Positions 16,208 through 25,663 are shown, numbered from the stretch's first letter. The stretch: DNA of 64,000 bases from JAIBJN01 sp963802795 (GCA_963802795.1 CAWDJV010000006.1:62001-126000); one strand, 5' to 3'. Notes: generated by a model from the sequence alone, not told the origin. Translations and numbers: made by a program.

Positions 16208-16960
16208 CTACACGCCGCTCGGCCCGAACCGCTCGGTCCTGACACGACCCGGCTCGTAGCCTAGGCCGACGAGGCCGTTTCCCGCCACCTCGACGAAACG
16301 CGTCGGGCCGCAGACAAAGGCCGCCGCGGCCGGGTCCGGCTCGCCGAACACCTCGGCGAGCATCGCCCCGTCGATCCGGCGCGCGTAGCCCGTCCAGCCC
16401 GGCGGTCGCTCCCGCGTGAGCGTGTACGCAAGGCCCGGCCCACGTTCGGCGGCAGCGAGCCCGTCCAGCTCGTCGCGGTAGATCACGTCCACGAGCGTGC
16501 GCGCCGAGTAGAGGAGCGTGGCGGGAGCCTCCGCGCCGGCTGCCGCGCGGTGGCGAAGCATGGCCATCAGCGGCACGATCCCGGAGCCTCCGGCCACCAG
16601 GTGAAGCGGCCCTCCGGAGGCTCCGTCCCAGACGAAGTAGCCGCCGATCGGGCCGCGGAGCTCGAGGCGGTCGCCGGGGCGGAGCTCCTCGGTCAGGAAG
16701 GGCGAGACCTCGCCGTCGTCGAGCCGCTCGACGGTGAGGACGAGGCGATCTCCGTCCTCGGGTGCGGCGAGCGAGTAGCTCCGCTGGGCCTGGTAGCCGT
16801 CCTCCGCGGTGAGACGCACGTCCACATGCTGACCGGGCGCATGCCCTGGCCAGCCGGGCGCCGAGAGGACGAGGCTCGTGACGCGCGCGGTCTCGGGCAC
16901 GAGCTCCTCGACCTCTGCGAGGAGCCAGGTCAGTCGCCCCAGTACCGCTGCTCGCGCCAA
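16208..16960 (-). CDS. Ferredoxin-NADP reductase-type flavoprotein
   Basis: 250 residues from a TTG start (16960) that overlaps the molybdoenzyme gene by 31 bp; no better start is visible. FAD domain motif RSYSLAAPE (RxYS), GPIGGYFVW, then NAD(P) domain GGSGIVPLMAMLRHR and C-terminal FVCGPTRFVEVAGNGLVGLG (CGP). No 2Fe-2S ferredoxin domain is present. It most likely passes electrons between NAD(P)H and the adjacent molybdenum oxidoreductase. Confidence 0.87.
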   Translation of the reverse strand: MARAAVLGRLTWLLAEVEELVPETARVTSLVLSAPGWPGHAPGQHVDVRLTAEDGYQAQRSYSLAAPEDGDRLVLTVERLDDGEVSPFLTEELRPGDRLELRGPIGGYFVWDGASGGPLHLVAGGSGIVPLMAMLRHRAAAGAEAPATLLYSARTLVDVIYRDELDGLAAAERGPGLAYTLTRERPPGWTGYARRIDGAMLAEVFGEPDPAAAAFVCGPTRFVEVAGNGLVGLGYEPGRVRTERFGPSGV

Positions 16961-17538
16961 GGGTCACCGTAGAGGTGGTAGCCGAGCGACTCCCAGAAGC
17001 CGGGCTCGTCCTCGTCCATGAGCCGAAGCCCGCGCACCCACTTCGCGCTCTTCCAGAAATAGAGGTGCGGGACCAGGAGGCGGGCCGGACCGCCGTGCTC
17101 GGGATCGAGCGGGTCGCCGTCGTAGCCGAAGGCGACCCATGCCTTCCCGCCGGTCACGTCTTCGAACGGAAGGTTGGTCGTGTAGCCGCCGTCGCTCCAG
17201 GCGGTCACGTAGCCGGCGTCGACGTCGAGGCCCTCGAAGAGCGTGTCGACGGACACGCCCTCCCAGGTCGTGTCCAGCTTCGACCACTTGGTGACGCAAT
17301 GGATGTCGACGGTGACGGTCTCGCTCGGAAGAGCGCGGAACTCCTTCCAGCTCCAGCGCGCCAGCTCGTCGCCGTCGGCGGAGGAGATCGTGAAGCTCCA
17401 CTGTTCGAGCGGCGTGTGCGGAGTCGGCCCCGCCGAGAGCACCGGGAAGTCGTCGGTCGCGTACTGCCCGGGCGGGACGCGCCCACTCTCGTCCGGCCGG
17501 CTGCCCCGGCCTCGGAAGCCTCGCGTGACGAAGGCCAT
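16930..17538 (-). CDS. Sulfite oxidase-like molybdopterin oxidoreductase
   Basis: 202 residues of the SUOX/MsrP fold. The Mo-coordinating Cys is in VDIHCVTKWSK; GVSVDTLFEGLDV, AWSDGGYTTNLPFED, GGPARLLVPHLYFWKSAKWVRGL are typical of this family. No Tat signal peptide or heme domain is seen, so the enzyme looks cytoplasmic, unlike MsrP. Overlaps the flavin reductase gene by 31 bp. Substrate (sulfite or an oxidised amino acid) cannot be determined. Confidence 0.87.
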   Translation of the reverse strand: MAFVTRGFRGRGSRPDESGRVPPGQYATDDFPVLSAGPTPHTPLEQWSFTISSADGDELARWSWKEFRALPSETVTVDIHCVTKWSKLDTTWEGVSVDTLFEGLDVDAGYVTAWSDGGYTTNLPFEDVTGGKAWVAFGYDGDPLDPEHGGPARLLVPHLYFWKSAKWVRGLRLMDEDEPGFWESLGYHLYGDPWREQRYWGD

Positions 17539-17548
17539 GGGCGGGACG

Positions 17549-18187
17549 CTACCTGGTGCGGCGAATGACCTCGGTGTCGCTGGCGACGAGAACCTCCGCG
17601 ACGAGCTCCGGCGGGAAGAGCCCGTGCTCGACGACGCCCGGTGTCGCCGCCAGGCGCGCCGCCAGCTCGCCCGGCTCGCCGACCGGGCCCAGGTAGTCGG
17701 CGATCAGGCCACCATCCGGGGTGACGGACGCCTCGCGGAGCTCCGCAGGACCGATCCGCGCGAGGGTCGCCGCGACACCGTAGGCCAGGATCTCCAGTGG
17801 GACGGGCGGCTCCACGGCGTCGACGAGCTTGTCCGAGGAGACGATGACGACGAAGCGATCGGCCGCGGCCGCGACGACCTTCTCCCGCGTGTGGGCGCCG
17901 CCGCCCCCTTTCACGACCCAGCCGTCGGACGCGACCTGGTCGGCGCCGTCGACGGCCAGATCGAGCCGGTCGAGGGTGTCGAAGGCCTCGACCGTGAGCC
18001 CCAGCTCGCGCCCGCTCGCCTCCGTCCGCGGCGAGGTCGCGACGCAGCGGAGCCGCAGCCCTCTCCGTGCGATCGCGGCGAGGAAGTACCCGACCGTCGA
18101 GCCGGTTCCCAGGCCGATCGTCATGCCGTCCCCGACGAGCTCCGCCGCCGCCTCGGCCGCGAGTCGCTTCTCGTCCTCGACGCTCAC
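17549..18187 (-). CDS. rpiA: Ribose 5-phosphate isomerase A
   Basis: 212 residues from GTG at 18187. Signature motifs: GLGTGSTVGYFLAAIARR, DLAVDGADQVASDGWVVKGGGGAHTREKVVAAAADRFVVIVSSDKLV, and TPDGGLIADYLG. Interconverts ribose 5-phosphate and ribulose 5-phosphate; pairs functionally with rpe at 34.3 kb. Divergent from the SDR gene across a 49 bp gap that must hold both promoters. Confidence 0.94.
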   Translation of the reverse strand: MSVEDEKRLAAEAAAELVGDGMTIGLGTGSTVGYFLAAIARRGLRLRCVATSPRTEASGRELGLTVEAFDTLDRLDLAVDGADQVASDGWVVKGGGGAHTREKVVAAAADRFVVIVSSDKLVDAVEPPVPLEILAYGVAATLARIGPAELREASVTPDGGLIADYLGPVGEPGELAARLAATPGVVEHGLFPPELVAEVLVASDTEVIRRTR

Positions 18188-18236
18188 CGTGCCAGCATCC
18201 CATCCCCGGCGGACGCGCGCGTAGGATGCAAGCCGG

Positions 18237-19010
18237 ATGTCGACCGACGCCGAGCTCGCAGGACAGGTCGCTCTCGTCACCGGCGGCGGGCGGGGCATCG
18301 GGCGCGGGATCGCGCTCGAGCTCACCGCCGCAGGCGCGCGCGTTGCGGTCGCCGCCCGGACGAAGGAGCAGGTGGAGGCGGTCGCCGCCGAGATCGGCGG
18401 CATCGCGATCGAGGCGGACGTGTCCGACCGGGACGCCGTCGAGCGGCTGGTCGCCCGGGTCGAGGACGAGCTGGGGCCGCTCGACCTCCTCGTCTCGAAC
18501 GCGGGCATCGCGGCGGACGAGGAGAGCGCCTGGGAAATCGATCCCGACGAGTGGTGGCACGTCTTCGAGGTGAACGTCCACGGCGTCTATTTCTGCTGCC
18601 GAGCCGTGATCCCGCGCATGCTCGAGCGCGGCGGCGGCCGGATCGTGAACGTCGCGAGCGGCGCCGCCTACCTCCCCGGGTCTCGCTCCACCGCCTACAG
18701 CGCCAGCAAGGCCGCCGTCCACCGCTTCAGCGAGACGCTCGCCGCGCAGCTCTCACCGCACGGGATCCCCGTCTTCTCGATCAGCCCCGGGCTCGTGCGC
18801 ACCGAGATGACGAGGGACTCGTTCGCGGACGATGCCCCGTGGACGCCGCCCGAGCTCGCGCCGCGGCTCGTCCGCGCGCTCGCCTCGGGCCGGCTGGACG
18901 CGCTGTCCGGCCGCTACATCCACGCCGAGCACGACGACGTCGAGGATCTCGAGCGCCGCGCAGCCGAGATCGTCGACCAGGACCTGAACGCGATCCGGCT
19001 CAGGCGCTAG
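18237..19010 (+). CDS. Short-chain dehydrogenase/reductase
   Basis: 257 residues. Classical SDR: nucleotide-binding TGGGRGIGRG, ADVSDRDAV, NAG in LLVSNAGIA, catalytic Ser in NVASGAAYLP and Tyr-Lys in AYSASKAAVHRF, then SPGLVRTEM. An Arg in AARTKEQ after beta-2 suggests NADP preference. Substrate unknown. Convergent with rnc (22 bp gap). Confidence 0.88.
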   Translation: MSTDAELAGQVALVTGGGRGIGRGIALELTAAGARVAVAARTKEQVEAVAAEIGGIAIEADVSDRDAVERLVARVEDELGPLDLLVSNAGIAADEESAWEIDPDEWWHVFEVNVHGVYFCCRAVIPRMLERGGGRIVNVASGAAYLPGSRSTAYSASKAAVHRFSETLAAQLSPHGIPVFSISPGLVRTEMTRDSFADDAPWTPPELAPRLVRALASGRLDALSGRYIHAEHDDVEDLERRAAEIVDQDLNAIRLRR

Positions 19011-19032
19011 AGCTACTGCGCGCTAGAGCCCG

Positions 19033-19782
19033 CTACTCCTCGCCGGTGGCCCCGGTGAGCTTCTCGAGCGCCTCGCGGGCCGCGACCTGCTCCGCCGCCT
19101 TCTTCGAGGCTCCCTCGCCGGTTCCGAACGCGACCCCGTCGATGGTCGCCGAGCACGTGAAGCGACGGTCGTGTGGAGGCCCCTCGGCGGCGAGGACCGA
19201 GTAGATCACCGAGAGGCCGCGGCGGGCCAGCTCCTCCTGGAGCTCGGTCTTGTAGTCGACGTGGCCCTCGAGCGCGTACTCGATCCGGTCATGGAAGGCT
19301 TCGACGATGGCCTCTCGGATCGGCTCGAAGCCGTGCTCGAGGTACAGCGCTCCGAGGCAGGCTTCCACGAGCGCCGCCAGGACGTTCCTGTTGGCGGCGA
19401 GACGATGCAGCTCGTCCGCGTCAACGTGGCCGGCCTGGCCGGCAAAGAGCTTTCCCAGGCCGAGCTGCTTTCCGACGAGAGCGCAGCTCTGGCGTGAGAC
19501 GACGTGCGCGCGGACCTTCGCCAGGCGGCCCTCACCCTCGCCCGGAAAGCGCCCGTAGAGCTCCTCGGCGATCGCCAGCCCGAGAACGCTGTCCCCCAGG
19601 AACTCGAGCCGTTCGTAGGAGTCGGCTCGGCTCGCCGCCCAGGAGGCGTGCGTAAAGGCCTGGCGAAGGCGCTCGGGCGGCAGCGCCTCGACGAGGGCGA
19701 CGAGCGGTCCCCCCGGCCCGGCGCTACTGGTGCGCCGAGATGTACTCGACTGCCTGCCCCACGGTCTGGATCTGCTGTGCAT
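19033..19782 (-). CDS. rnc: Ribonuclease III
   Basis: RNase III catalytic domain with signature ERLEFLGDSVLGLAIAEELY, second acidic cluster ALVEACLGALYLEHG, and a C-terminal double-stranded RNA-binding domain (DYKTELQEELARRG ... GASKKAAEQVAAREALEKL). Cuts double-stranded RNA such as rRNA precursors and long hairpins. Homology starts around LVALVEALPPERLRQAFTH; the only canonical in-frame start is ATG 19782, which overlaps acpP by 59 bp, so the first ~25 residues may be poorly conserved or the start mis-set. The long hairpins elsewhere in this window would be natural substrates. Confidence 0.93.
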   Translation of the reverse strand: MHSRSRPWGRQSSTSRRTSSAGPGGPLVALVEALPPERLRQAFTHASWAASRADSYERLEFLGDSVLGLAIAEELYGRFPGEGEGRLAKVRAHVVSRQSCALVGKQLGLGKLFAGQAGHVDADELHRLAANRNVLAALVEACLGALYLEHGFEPIREAIVEAFHDRIEYALEGHVDYKTELQEELARRGLSVIYSVLAAEGPPHDRRFTCSATIDGVAFGTGEGASKKAAEQVAAREALEKLTGATGEE

Positions 19783-19969
19783 CCTCGTCCGAGATCTTGA
19801 TCCCGAACTGGTCCTCGAGCTCCATGATCAATTCGACGAGGTCGAGCGAGTCGGCGTCGAGATCTTCCTGGAAAGAGGCCGCCTCGGTGATCTCGCCCTC
19901 CTCGATCCCTAGCTGCTCGACAAGCACGCCCTTCACACGCTCGTAGATCTCCTCGCGCGAAGCTGCCAT
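19724..19969 (-). CDS. acpP: Acyl carrier protein
   Basis: 81 residues from ATG at 19969 (MAASREEIYERVKGVL). Phosphopantetheine attachment Ser in DLDADSLDLVELIMELED. Acidic, four-helix carrier for fatty-acid synthesis. Next to plsX, whose substrate is acyl-ACP, and to rnc, a common bacterial arrangement. A ~170 bp palindrome lies between it and plsX. Confidence 0.96.
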   Translation of the reverse strand: MAASREEIYERVKGVLVEQLGIEEGEITEAASFQEDLDADSLDLVELIMELEDQFGIKISDEDAQQIQTVGQAVEYISAHQ

Positions 19970-20038
19970 CTCGGTTCTGATTCCTTTCTGTGTTCGGATG
20001 CCCAGCGGGACGGCGCAGGATGCTACCACGCTTCGGGC

Positions 20039-20207
20039 CCGATGCCTGGCCGGTACTTGGCTTGCGGGTCGGGGCGGCTGCGACCAAGCCGGGCGCCGCG
20101 ATCGCCCGCAGTCGCGTACCGGGTGGTACGTGCAAGGGCGAGCGCGACGATCCGGCGCCGCGTCGCAGTCGTCACGACGCGTGGGCCTAGTGCCGGTCAG
20201 GCATCAG
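20039..20207. repeat. Long imperfect palindrome, ~169 bp (third type)
   Basis: Left arm starts CCGATGCCTGGCCGG; the right end is the complement of CTGATGCCTGACCGG. The arms stay paired inward (CTGCGAC and GGCGCCG recur on both), meeting at GTACC-GGGT-GGTAC (20116-20129). It fills the gap between plsX (stop at 20210, 3 bp away) and acpP, both minus strand. Same size and placement as the 164 bp elements but unrelated terminal sequence. Confidence 0.6.
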
Positions 20208-20209
20208 TT

Positions 20210-21205
20210 TCAGGGTGCTGCGGTCTCGCTGACGCGGGCCGCGAGCCGGTCGCCGACCCGCTCGACGACTCCCGCCGCCACCCCCTTGGCCCCGTAGCGG
20301 ATCGCGTTGGCGATCGCGGTCGCCGATGAGTTGCCGTGGGCGATGACGACGAGCCCCCTGAGACCGAGCAGATACGCGCCGCCGTAGGTGTCGGGGTCGA
20401 GGCGGGCGCGAAGAGCCTGGGCCGCAGGGCGGATCAGGAGGCCGCCGAGCTTCCCGCGGACGGACGCCGTCACCTCCTCGCGAAAGGTGTCCAGCGTCGT
20501 CTTGATCGTCCCCTCGAGAAGCTTGAGCGCCATGTTGCCCGTGAAGCCGTCGCAGACGACCACGTCCGCCGCCTTCCGGAGCAGGTCTCTCCCCTCGACG
20601 TTTCCGACGAAATTGAGCCCGGACGCAGCCGCAAGCTCCGTATGGGCCTCGCGCACGAGCTTGTTTCCCTTCTCGGGCTCCTCGCCGATGGAGAGGAGCG
20701 CGACGGTCGGAGCGGCGATCCCGACGACCTCCTCGGCGAAGACCACGCCCATGTGGGCGAACTGGACGAGATGCTCGGGGCGGGCGTCGGCGTTCGCCCC
20801 GGCGTCGAGGAGGATCGAGGGGCCGCCGAGCGCTGGAAGCGGGACGGCAATCGCGGGGCGGTAGACGTCCGGCAGGCGGCGGATCTCCACGAGCGCCGCC
20901 GCGAGCGAGGCACCGGTGTTCCCGGCCGAAACGACCGCGTCCGCGCTTCCCTCGGCGACGGCGCGGCACGCCCGGAAGAGAGAGCTTTCCCGCTTCTCCC
21001 GGACCGCGTCCGCCGGCTTCTCGTCCATCGCCACTACCTGGTCCGCGTGGACGATCTCGAGCCCTCCCGCGATCGCCTCGAGGCGCTCGCGCGGGCCGTG
21101 GAGGACCGGCGCCACGTCGGCGGAGGCAGCGGCTAGCGCGCCCGCGACGATCTCTTCGGGAGCCCGATCGCCGCCCATGGCGTCGACGGCGACGCGGACG
21201 GCCAC
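20210..21205 (-). CDS. plsX: Phosphate acyltransferase PlsX
   Basis: 331 residues. Starts VAVDAMGGDRAPEEIVAGAL and carries SAGNTGASLAAALVEI, LLDAGANADARPEHLVQFA, LLSIGEEPEKGN, VCDGFTGNMALKLLEG and the C-terminal ANAIRYGAKG. Converts acyl-ACP to acyl-phosphate, the substrate of PlsY (45.3 kb). Follows rpmF by 10 bp, the conserved rpmF-plsX-acpP order. Confidence 0.96.
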   Translation of the reverse strand: MAVRVAVDAMGGDRAPEEIVAGALAAASADVAPVLHGPRERLEAIAGGLEIVHADQVVAMDEKPADAVREKRESSLFRACRAVAEGSADAVVSAGNTGASLAAALVEIRRLPDVYRPAIAVPLPALGGPSILLDAGANADARPEHLVQFAHMGVVFAEEVVGIAAPTVALLSIGEEPEKGNKLVREAHTELAAASGLNFVGNVEGRDLLRKAADVVVCDGFTGNMALKLLEGTIKTTLDTFREEVTASVRGKLGGLLIRPAAQALRARLDPDTYGGAYLLGLRGLVVIAHGNSSATAIANAIRYGAKGVAAGVVERVGDRLAARVSETAAP

Positions 21206-21215
21206 AGTCAGTCTC

Positions 21216-21404
21216 CTAGGGCGCCTGGGCCCGGAGCGGCTCGACCTCGCGGCCCCGGTAGGTGCCGCAGGTCGGGCAGACGTGGTGCGGCCGCTTCGGC
21301 TGATGGCACTGCGGGCACTCGACGAGCGCCGGAACCGAAGCCGTATGGGTCGCGCGCCGCTTGTCGCGGCGCGACTTGGAGGTCTTTCGCTTCGGAACGG
21401 CCAT
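21216..21404 (-). CDS. rpmF: 50S ribosomal protein L32
   Basis: 62 residues: MAVPKRKTSKSRRDKRRATH, then a zinc-binding CPQCHQ...CPTCG with the usual Cys spacing, and GTYRGREV. Because it keeps all four Cys, it is the zinc-dependent form. Preceded by the DUF177 gene (52 bp) and followed by plsX. Confidence 0.96.
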   Translation of the reverse strand: MAVPKRKTSKSRRDKRRATHTASVPALVECPQCHQPKRPHHVCPTCGTYRGREVEPLRAQAP

Positions 21405-21456
21405 CGCGGCGGTCGAGTATAGCGAGAGCGCCCTGGTACCCCGGGCGCCTGGCGCG

Positions 21457-21966
21457 TCAGAGGCGGTCGCGGAGCTCGGCGAGGGCGGACCAGCGAGGGT
21501 CCGCGGTCTCGTCCTCGTGCTCGTGGGGCTCGCGGTTCAAGTCACGGCCGCAGACCGGACAGAGGCCCGCACAGTCCTCGCGGCAGAGGATCTTGTCCGG
21601 GAGCGCAAGCGCCACGGCGTCGTGAGCCCACGCGGAGAGGTCGAGTCGCCCCTCGACGAGGTAGGGCGTCGAGAGCTCGTCCGCCTCGCCGGGGCTCGTG
21701 GCCTGGTACTCGCGGCTTGCCACGTGGAGCGAGACGCCGGCATCGGCGAGGCAGCGCACGCAGGGGCCGAGGACCCGCACCTCGAGCTCCAGCTCGAACA
21801 CGAGCCCGGAGCTCGTCTGCGTCAGCGAGAGCGCGGCCTCCGGGCGCTCCGGAAGCGGGACGTACCGCTGGCCCCCGAGCTCGAGGGGCTCGAGGTCCAC
21901 GCTTTGCACGTCCCGGAACTGCTCGCCGGGCCGCAGCTTGACCGTGCGGACGTTGAACGTCGTCAC
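21457..21966 (-). CDS. DUF177/YceD family protein
   Basis: 169 residues. Family features: an N-terminal beta-rich part, VLGPCVRCLADAGV (Cys pair), and C-terminal LCREDCAGLCPVCGRDLN, then an acidic HEHEDE and WSALAELRDRL. Universally found next to rpmF; plant and E. coli relatives are linked to 23S rRNA processing. Four Cys may bind zinc. Confidence 0.9.
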   Translation of the reverse strand: MTTFNVRTVKLRPGEQFRDVQSVDLEPLELGGQRYVPLPERPEAALSLTQTSSGLVFELELEVRVLGPCVRCLADAGVSLHVASREYQATSPGEADELSTPYLVEGRLDLSAWAHDAVALALPDKILCREDCAGLCPVCGRDLNREPHEHEDETADPRWSALAELRDRL

Positions 21967-22008
21967 GCCCTCACCGTAGCGCGAGTGGTCAGAGCCCGAG
22001 GCGGGGTC

Positions 22009-22506
22009 TTAGAAAACCGGCTGCTGCTCGTCGGTGGTGATTCCTGCGACCACCGACTCCTGGGAGCGCTCGTGGAGCCGCTCGCGGCCGCGGCGGACGG
22101 CGCCGAGGAACTTGTCCAGGTTGACCTCGAGCGTCGAGAGGATCGAGTCGGCCCAGTCCTCCATCTCGAGCCGCGTCTCGCGGGCCTGGCGGCGTGACTC
22201 CTCGACGACCTCCTGGGCCTGGCGCTCGGCCAGCTTGACGATCTCCGTCTGCGACGCCTCGCGGACGGCCTGCTCGCGCGCCTCCCCGAGGATCCGGTCG
22301 GCCTCGCGCTTGGCCTCGGCGAGCATCTCCTGGCGCTCCTTGACGATCCAGCGGGCCTGCTTGATCTCCTCGGGGATCGTGGCCCGCATCTGGTCGAGGA
22401 TGTCGTAGATCTCCTCGCGGTCGATCCGCACCTGGTCGGTGAGCGGCACGGCTTTCGCGTTGTGCACGAGGTCGTCGAGCTTGTCGATGAGCACGAGAAC
22501 GTCCAT
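22009..22506 (-). CDS. DivIVA-domain coiled-coil protein, SepIVA-like
   Basis: 165 residues, almost entirely helical. N-terminal VLVLIDKLDDLVHNAKAVPLTDQVRIDREEIYDILDQMR followed by a charged coiled coil (about 55-150). This pattern and position (beside DUF177 and coaD) match mycobacterial SepIVA (Rv2927c type), a cytosolic regulator of septation and polar growth. Role here is by analogy. coaD lies 10 bp upstream. Confidence 0.78.
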   Translation of the reverse strand: MDVLVLIDKLDDLVHNAKAVPLTDQVRIDREEIYDILDQMRATIPEEIKQARWIVKERQEMLAEAKREADRILGEAREQAVREASQTEIVKLAERQAQEVVEESRRQARETRLEMEDWADSILSTLEVNLDKFLGAVRRGRERLHERSQESVVAGITTDEQQPVF

Positions 22507-22516
22507 GAAATCCAGT

Positions 22517-23043
<527 letters not shown>

Positions 23044-23047
<4 letters not shown>

Positions 23048-23583
23048 GCCGCGCCCTCGAAGACCGTGACGCGCGCCGACCCGTAGCGTCGGCTCGTGCG
23101 CAGCGGCAGCGGGAGCTCCGGCTGGTCGCGGGAGCCCGACTCGACCACTGCGATCCCGTCGGCGGAGACGACAGACGGGAGGTAGGCCGCCAGGGTGGGA
23201 AGGATGCGGGCGAGCATGCGGTAGGGCGGGTCGATCAGCACGAGATCGTAACGCTTGCCCCCAGCCGCGTCGGTCGCGAGCTTACGGCCTGCATCCTCGC
23301 GGAGGACGACCGCTCCCTCGAGCCGGAGCCGGTCGAGGTTGCGGACGATCGTCGCGGCGGCCGTGCGGTCGGCCTCCACGAACGTCACGCGGGCGGCGCC
23401 GCGGGAGAGAGCCTCGAGCCCCATCGCCCCCGAGCCGGCGTAGAGGTCGAGCACCTCGGCGCCGTCCACCGGGCCGACGAGGTTGAAGACGGCCTCGCGC
23501 ACGCGGTCGCCCGTCGGCCGGGTTTCCAACCCCTTGGGCGCGAGGATGCGCGCGCCCTTACGCGAACCCGCGATGATCCTCAA
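23044..23583 (-). CDS. rsmD: 16S rRNA (guanine966-N2)-methyltransferase RsmD
   Basis: 179 residues. Begins MRIIAGSRKGARILAP, with RPTGDRVREAVFNLV, SAM-binding DLYAGSGAMGLEALSRGA, FVEADR and catalytic DPPYRM. Methylates G966 of 16S rRNA. Tightly packed: overlaps recG by 26 bp and coaD by 4 bp. Confidence 0.94.
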
Positions 23584-25663
23584 CGCGTTCGGCCTCCAGC
23601 ACGAGCGGGCCGAGGACGGCCGGGTCCTCGTCGTCGAGCCGCTCCGCCCACGCCCGCGCCCTCGCGATCAAACCCCGGTCCCGCAGGAGCCTGGCGAACT
23701 TCAGGTCCGTGTAGCCCGACTGGCGCGTCCCCAGGAGCTGGCCCTCGCCACGGAGCTCGAGGTCGACCTCGGCCAGCTTGAAGCCGTCCGAGGTCTCCAC
23801 GAGCGCCTCGAGCCGGCGCGAGGCCTCGTCGGTCAGCTCGTCCTTGGGGCGGGACACGAGCAGGCAGTAGGACTGCTCCGCGCCCCTGCCGACGCGGCCG
23901 CGTAGCTGGTGAAGCTGGGCGAGCCCGAAACGGTCGGCCTCCTGGACGATCATGATCGTCGCGTTCGGGACGTCCACGCCGACCTCGATCACGGTCGTCG
24001 CCACGAGCACGTCGAGCTGCCGCCGCTTGAAGGCGTCCATCGTCTCGCGCCGCTCGGCGGTCGGGAGCCTCCCGTGCAGGACGCCGACCCGGAAACCCTG
24101 GAGCTCCGCCGTGCGCAGCCGTTTCGCCTCCGCCTCGGCGGCACGCGCCTCGACGGTCTCCGACTCGGAGACGAGCGGGCAGACGACGTAGGCCTGGCGC
24201 CCCTCCTGGAGGTGGCGGCGAAGGCGTCTGTAGGCCTCCGCGCTCCGCTCATGGCTCACCCAGCGCGTCACGACCGGCTTGCGGTCGGCGGGCGGCCTGG
24301 CGATCTCCGTGATGTCGAGGTCGCCGTAGACCGTCTGCGCGAGCGTCCTCGGGATCGGCGTGGCGGTCATGTGGAGGACGTGGGGCGTCGTCCTGCCCAG
24401 AGCCCGCCGCTGCTCGACCCCGAAGCGATGCTGCTCGTCGACGACCGCGGCGGCGAGGGAGCGGAACTCCACTTCCTCCTGGATCAGCGCGTGCGTGCCG
24501 ACGGCCAGGTCGACCTCGCCGCTCGCAAGCCGCTCGCGCGCCGCGCGACGCTGCGCGGCCGGGATCGAGCTCGTCATGAGCTCGCAGCGGACCCCGAGCT
24601 CGTTGCAGAGCCCCTCGACGGTGAGGAAGTGCTGCTCGGCAAGGGTCTCGGTCGGCGCCATCAGCGCACCCTGGTGGCCCGCCTCGACCGCCCGCAGGAG
24701 CGCGTAGAGGGCGACGACCGTCTTCCCGGAGCCGACGTCGCCCTGGAGCAGGCGCTGCATGGGTCTCGTCTGGGCGAGATCGCGGCCGATCTCGACGATC
24801 GCGGACTCCTGCTCCCCGGTGAGCGTGAAGGGCAGGAGGGCGCGGTAGCGGGAGATCAGCTCGCCGTCCTCGCCGAGCGCGGGCGCGCTGGTCGCCTCCT
24901 CGAGCGCGCGGCGGCGACGCAGGAAGCCGAGCTGGAGGACGAGGAGCTCTTCGAGCGCGAGCCGCGCGCGGGCCGCCTCCGCCTCGGCGCGGTCGTCGGG
25001 CCAATGCGCAGCCGCGAGCGAGTCGGCCCGGACCGGCAGCCGTTCCTCGTCCCGAAGCCGAGCCGGCAGGGGGTCGGGGAAGAAGCGGAGGAGCGGCCTG
25101 GCGCGGTCGGCGAGCTCGCGGAGCTTGGCGCTCGAGACCTCCTCGCTCGCCCTGTACGCGGGGACGAGCCCGAGCGTGTGCAGGCCGGCCGCGTCCCCGG
25201 CGCGCTCGTGGCGCTCGACGCGGAACGTGTCCCCCGAGAGCTGCCCGTGGATCAGGAGCTCGGTTCCCTCGGCGAGCTGGCGCGCGACCCAGGTCTGGTT
25301 GAACCAGACGGCCGCGACGCGCGTGCCCTCCTCGTCCCGGACGAGCGCCTGCACGATCTTCAGGTTCCGACGCCGCGTCGGCCGCACGGACACGCGCTCG
25401 ACCGTGCAGCGGACGGTCGCTTCCTGCCCGAGCGCGAGGCCCGCGAAGCCTCTCGCCTCGGCCCAGTCGTCGTAGGCACGCGGAATATGCTCGGCGAGAT
25501 CGCCGACCGTCTCGATCCCGAGGCGCGCCAGGCGCTCGGCGACCTTCGGCCCGACCCCGGCCAGCGTCTCGACGGAGATTCCAGGATCCACGCGCCTCGC
25601 GGCGACCCGCGGCGCGCCTTGGTCCATGCCGGCAAAGCCGGCCGGCGCGGAGCGCGGACTCAC
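23558..25663 (-). CDS. recG: ATP-dependent DNA helicase RecG
   Basis: 701 residues. N-terminal wedge/OB domain (ETLAGVGPKVAERLARLGIETVGDLAEHIPRAYDD), helicase motifs I LLQGDVGSGKTVVALYAL, II VVDEQHRFGVEQR (DEQH), III HMTATPIPRTLA, and V/VI TTVIEVGVDVPNATIM, QLHQLRGRVGRG. Remodels stalled forks and Holliday junctions. A later Met (25627) is an alternative start. Order rpmB-fakA...recG-rsmD-coaD is the usual one, but about 3.5 kb of other genes separates fakA from recG here. Confidence 0.95.
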   Translation of the reverse strand: MSPRSAPAGFAGMDQGAPRVAARRVDPGISVETLAGVGPKVAERLARLGIETVGDLAEHIPRAYDDWAEARGFAGLALGQEATVRCTVERVSVRPTRRRNLKIVQALVRDEEGTRVAAVWFNQTWVARQLAEGTELLIHGQLSGDTFRVERHERAGDAAGLHTLGLVPAYRASEEVSSAKLRELADRARPLLRFFPDPLPARLRDEERLPVRADSLAAAHWPDDRAEAEAARARLALEELLVLQLGFLRRRRALEEATSAPALGEDGELISRYRALLPFTLTGEQESAIVEIGRDLAQTRPMQRLLQGDVGSGKTVVALYALLRAVEAGHQGALMAPTETLAEQHFLTVEGLCNELGVRCELMTSSIPAAQRRAARERLASGEVDLAVGTHALIQEEVEFRSLAAAVVDEQHRFGVEQRRALGRTTPHVLHMTATPIPRTLAQTVYGDLDITEIARPPADRKPVVTRWVSHERSAEAYRRLRRHLQEGRQAYVVCPLVSESETVEARAAEAEAKRLRTAELQGFRVGVLHGRLPTAERRETMDAFKRRQLDVLVATTVIEVGVDVPNATIMIVQEADRFGLAQLHQLRGRVGRGAEQSYCLLVSRPKDELTDEASRRLEALVETSDGFKLAEVDLELRGEGQLLGTRQSGYTDLKFARLLRDRGLIARARAWAERLDDEDPAVLGPLVLEAERVEDHRGFA

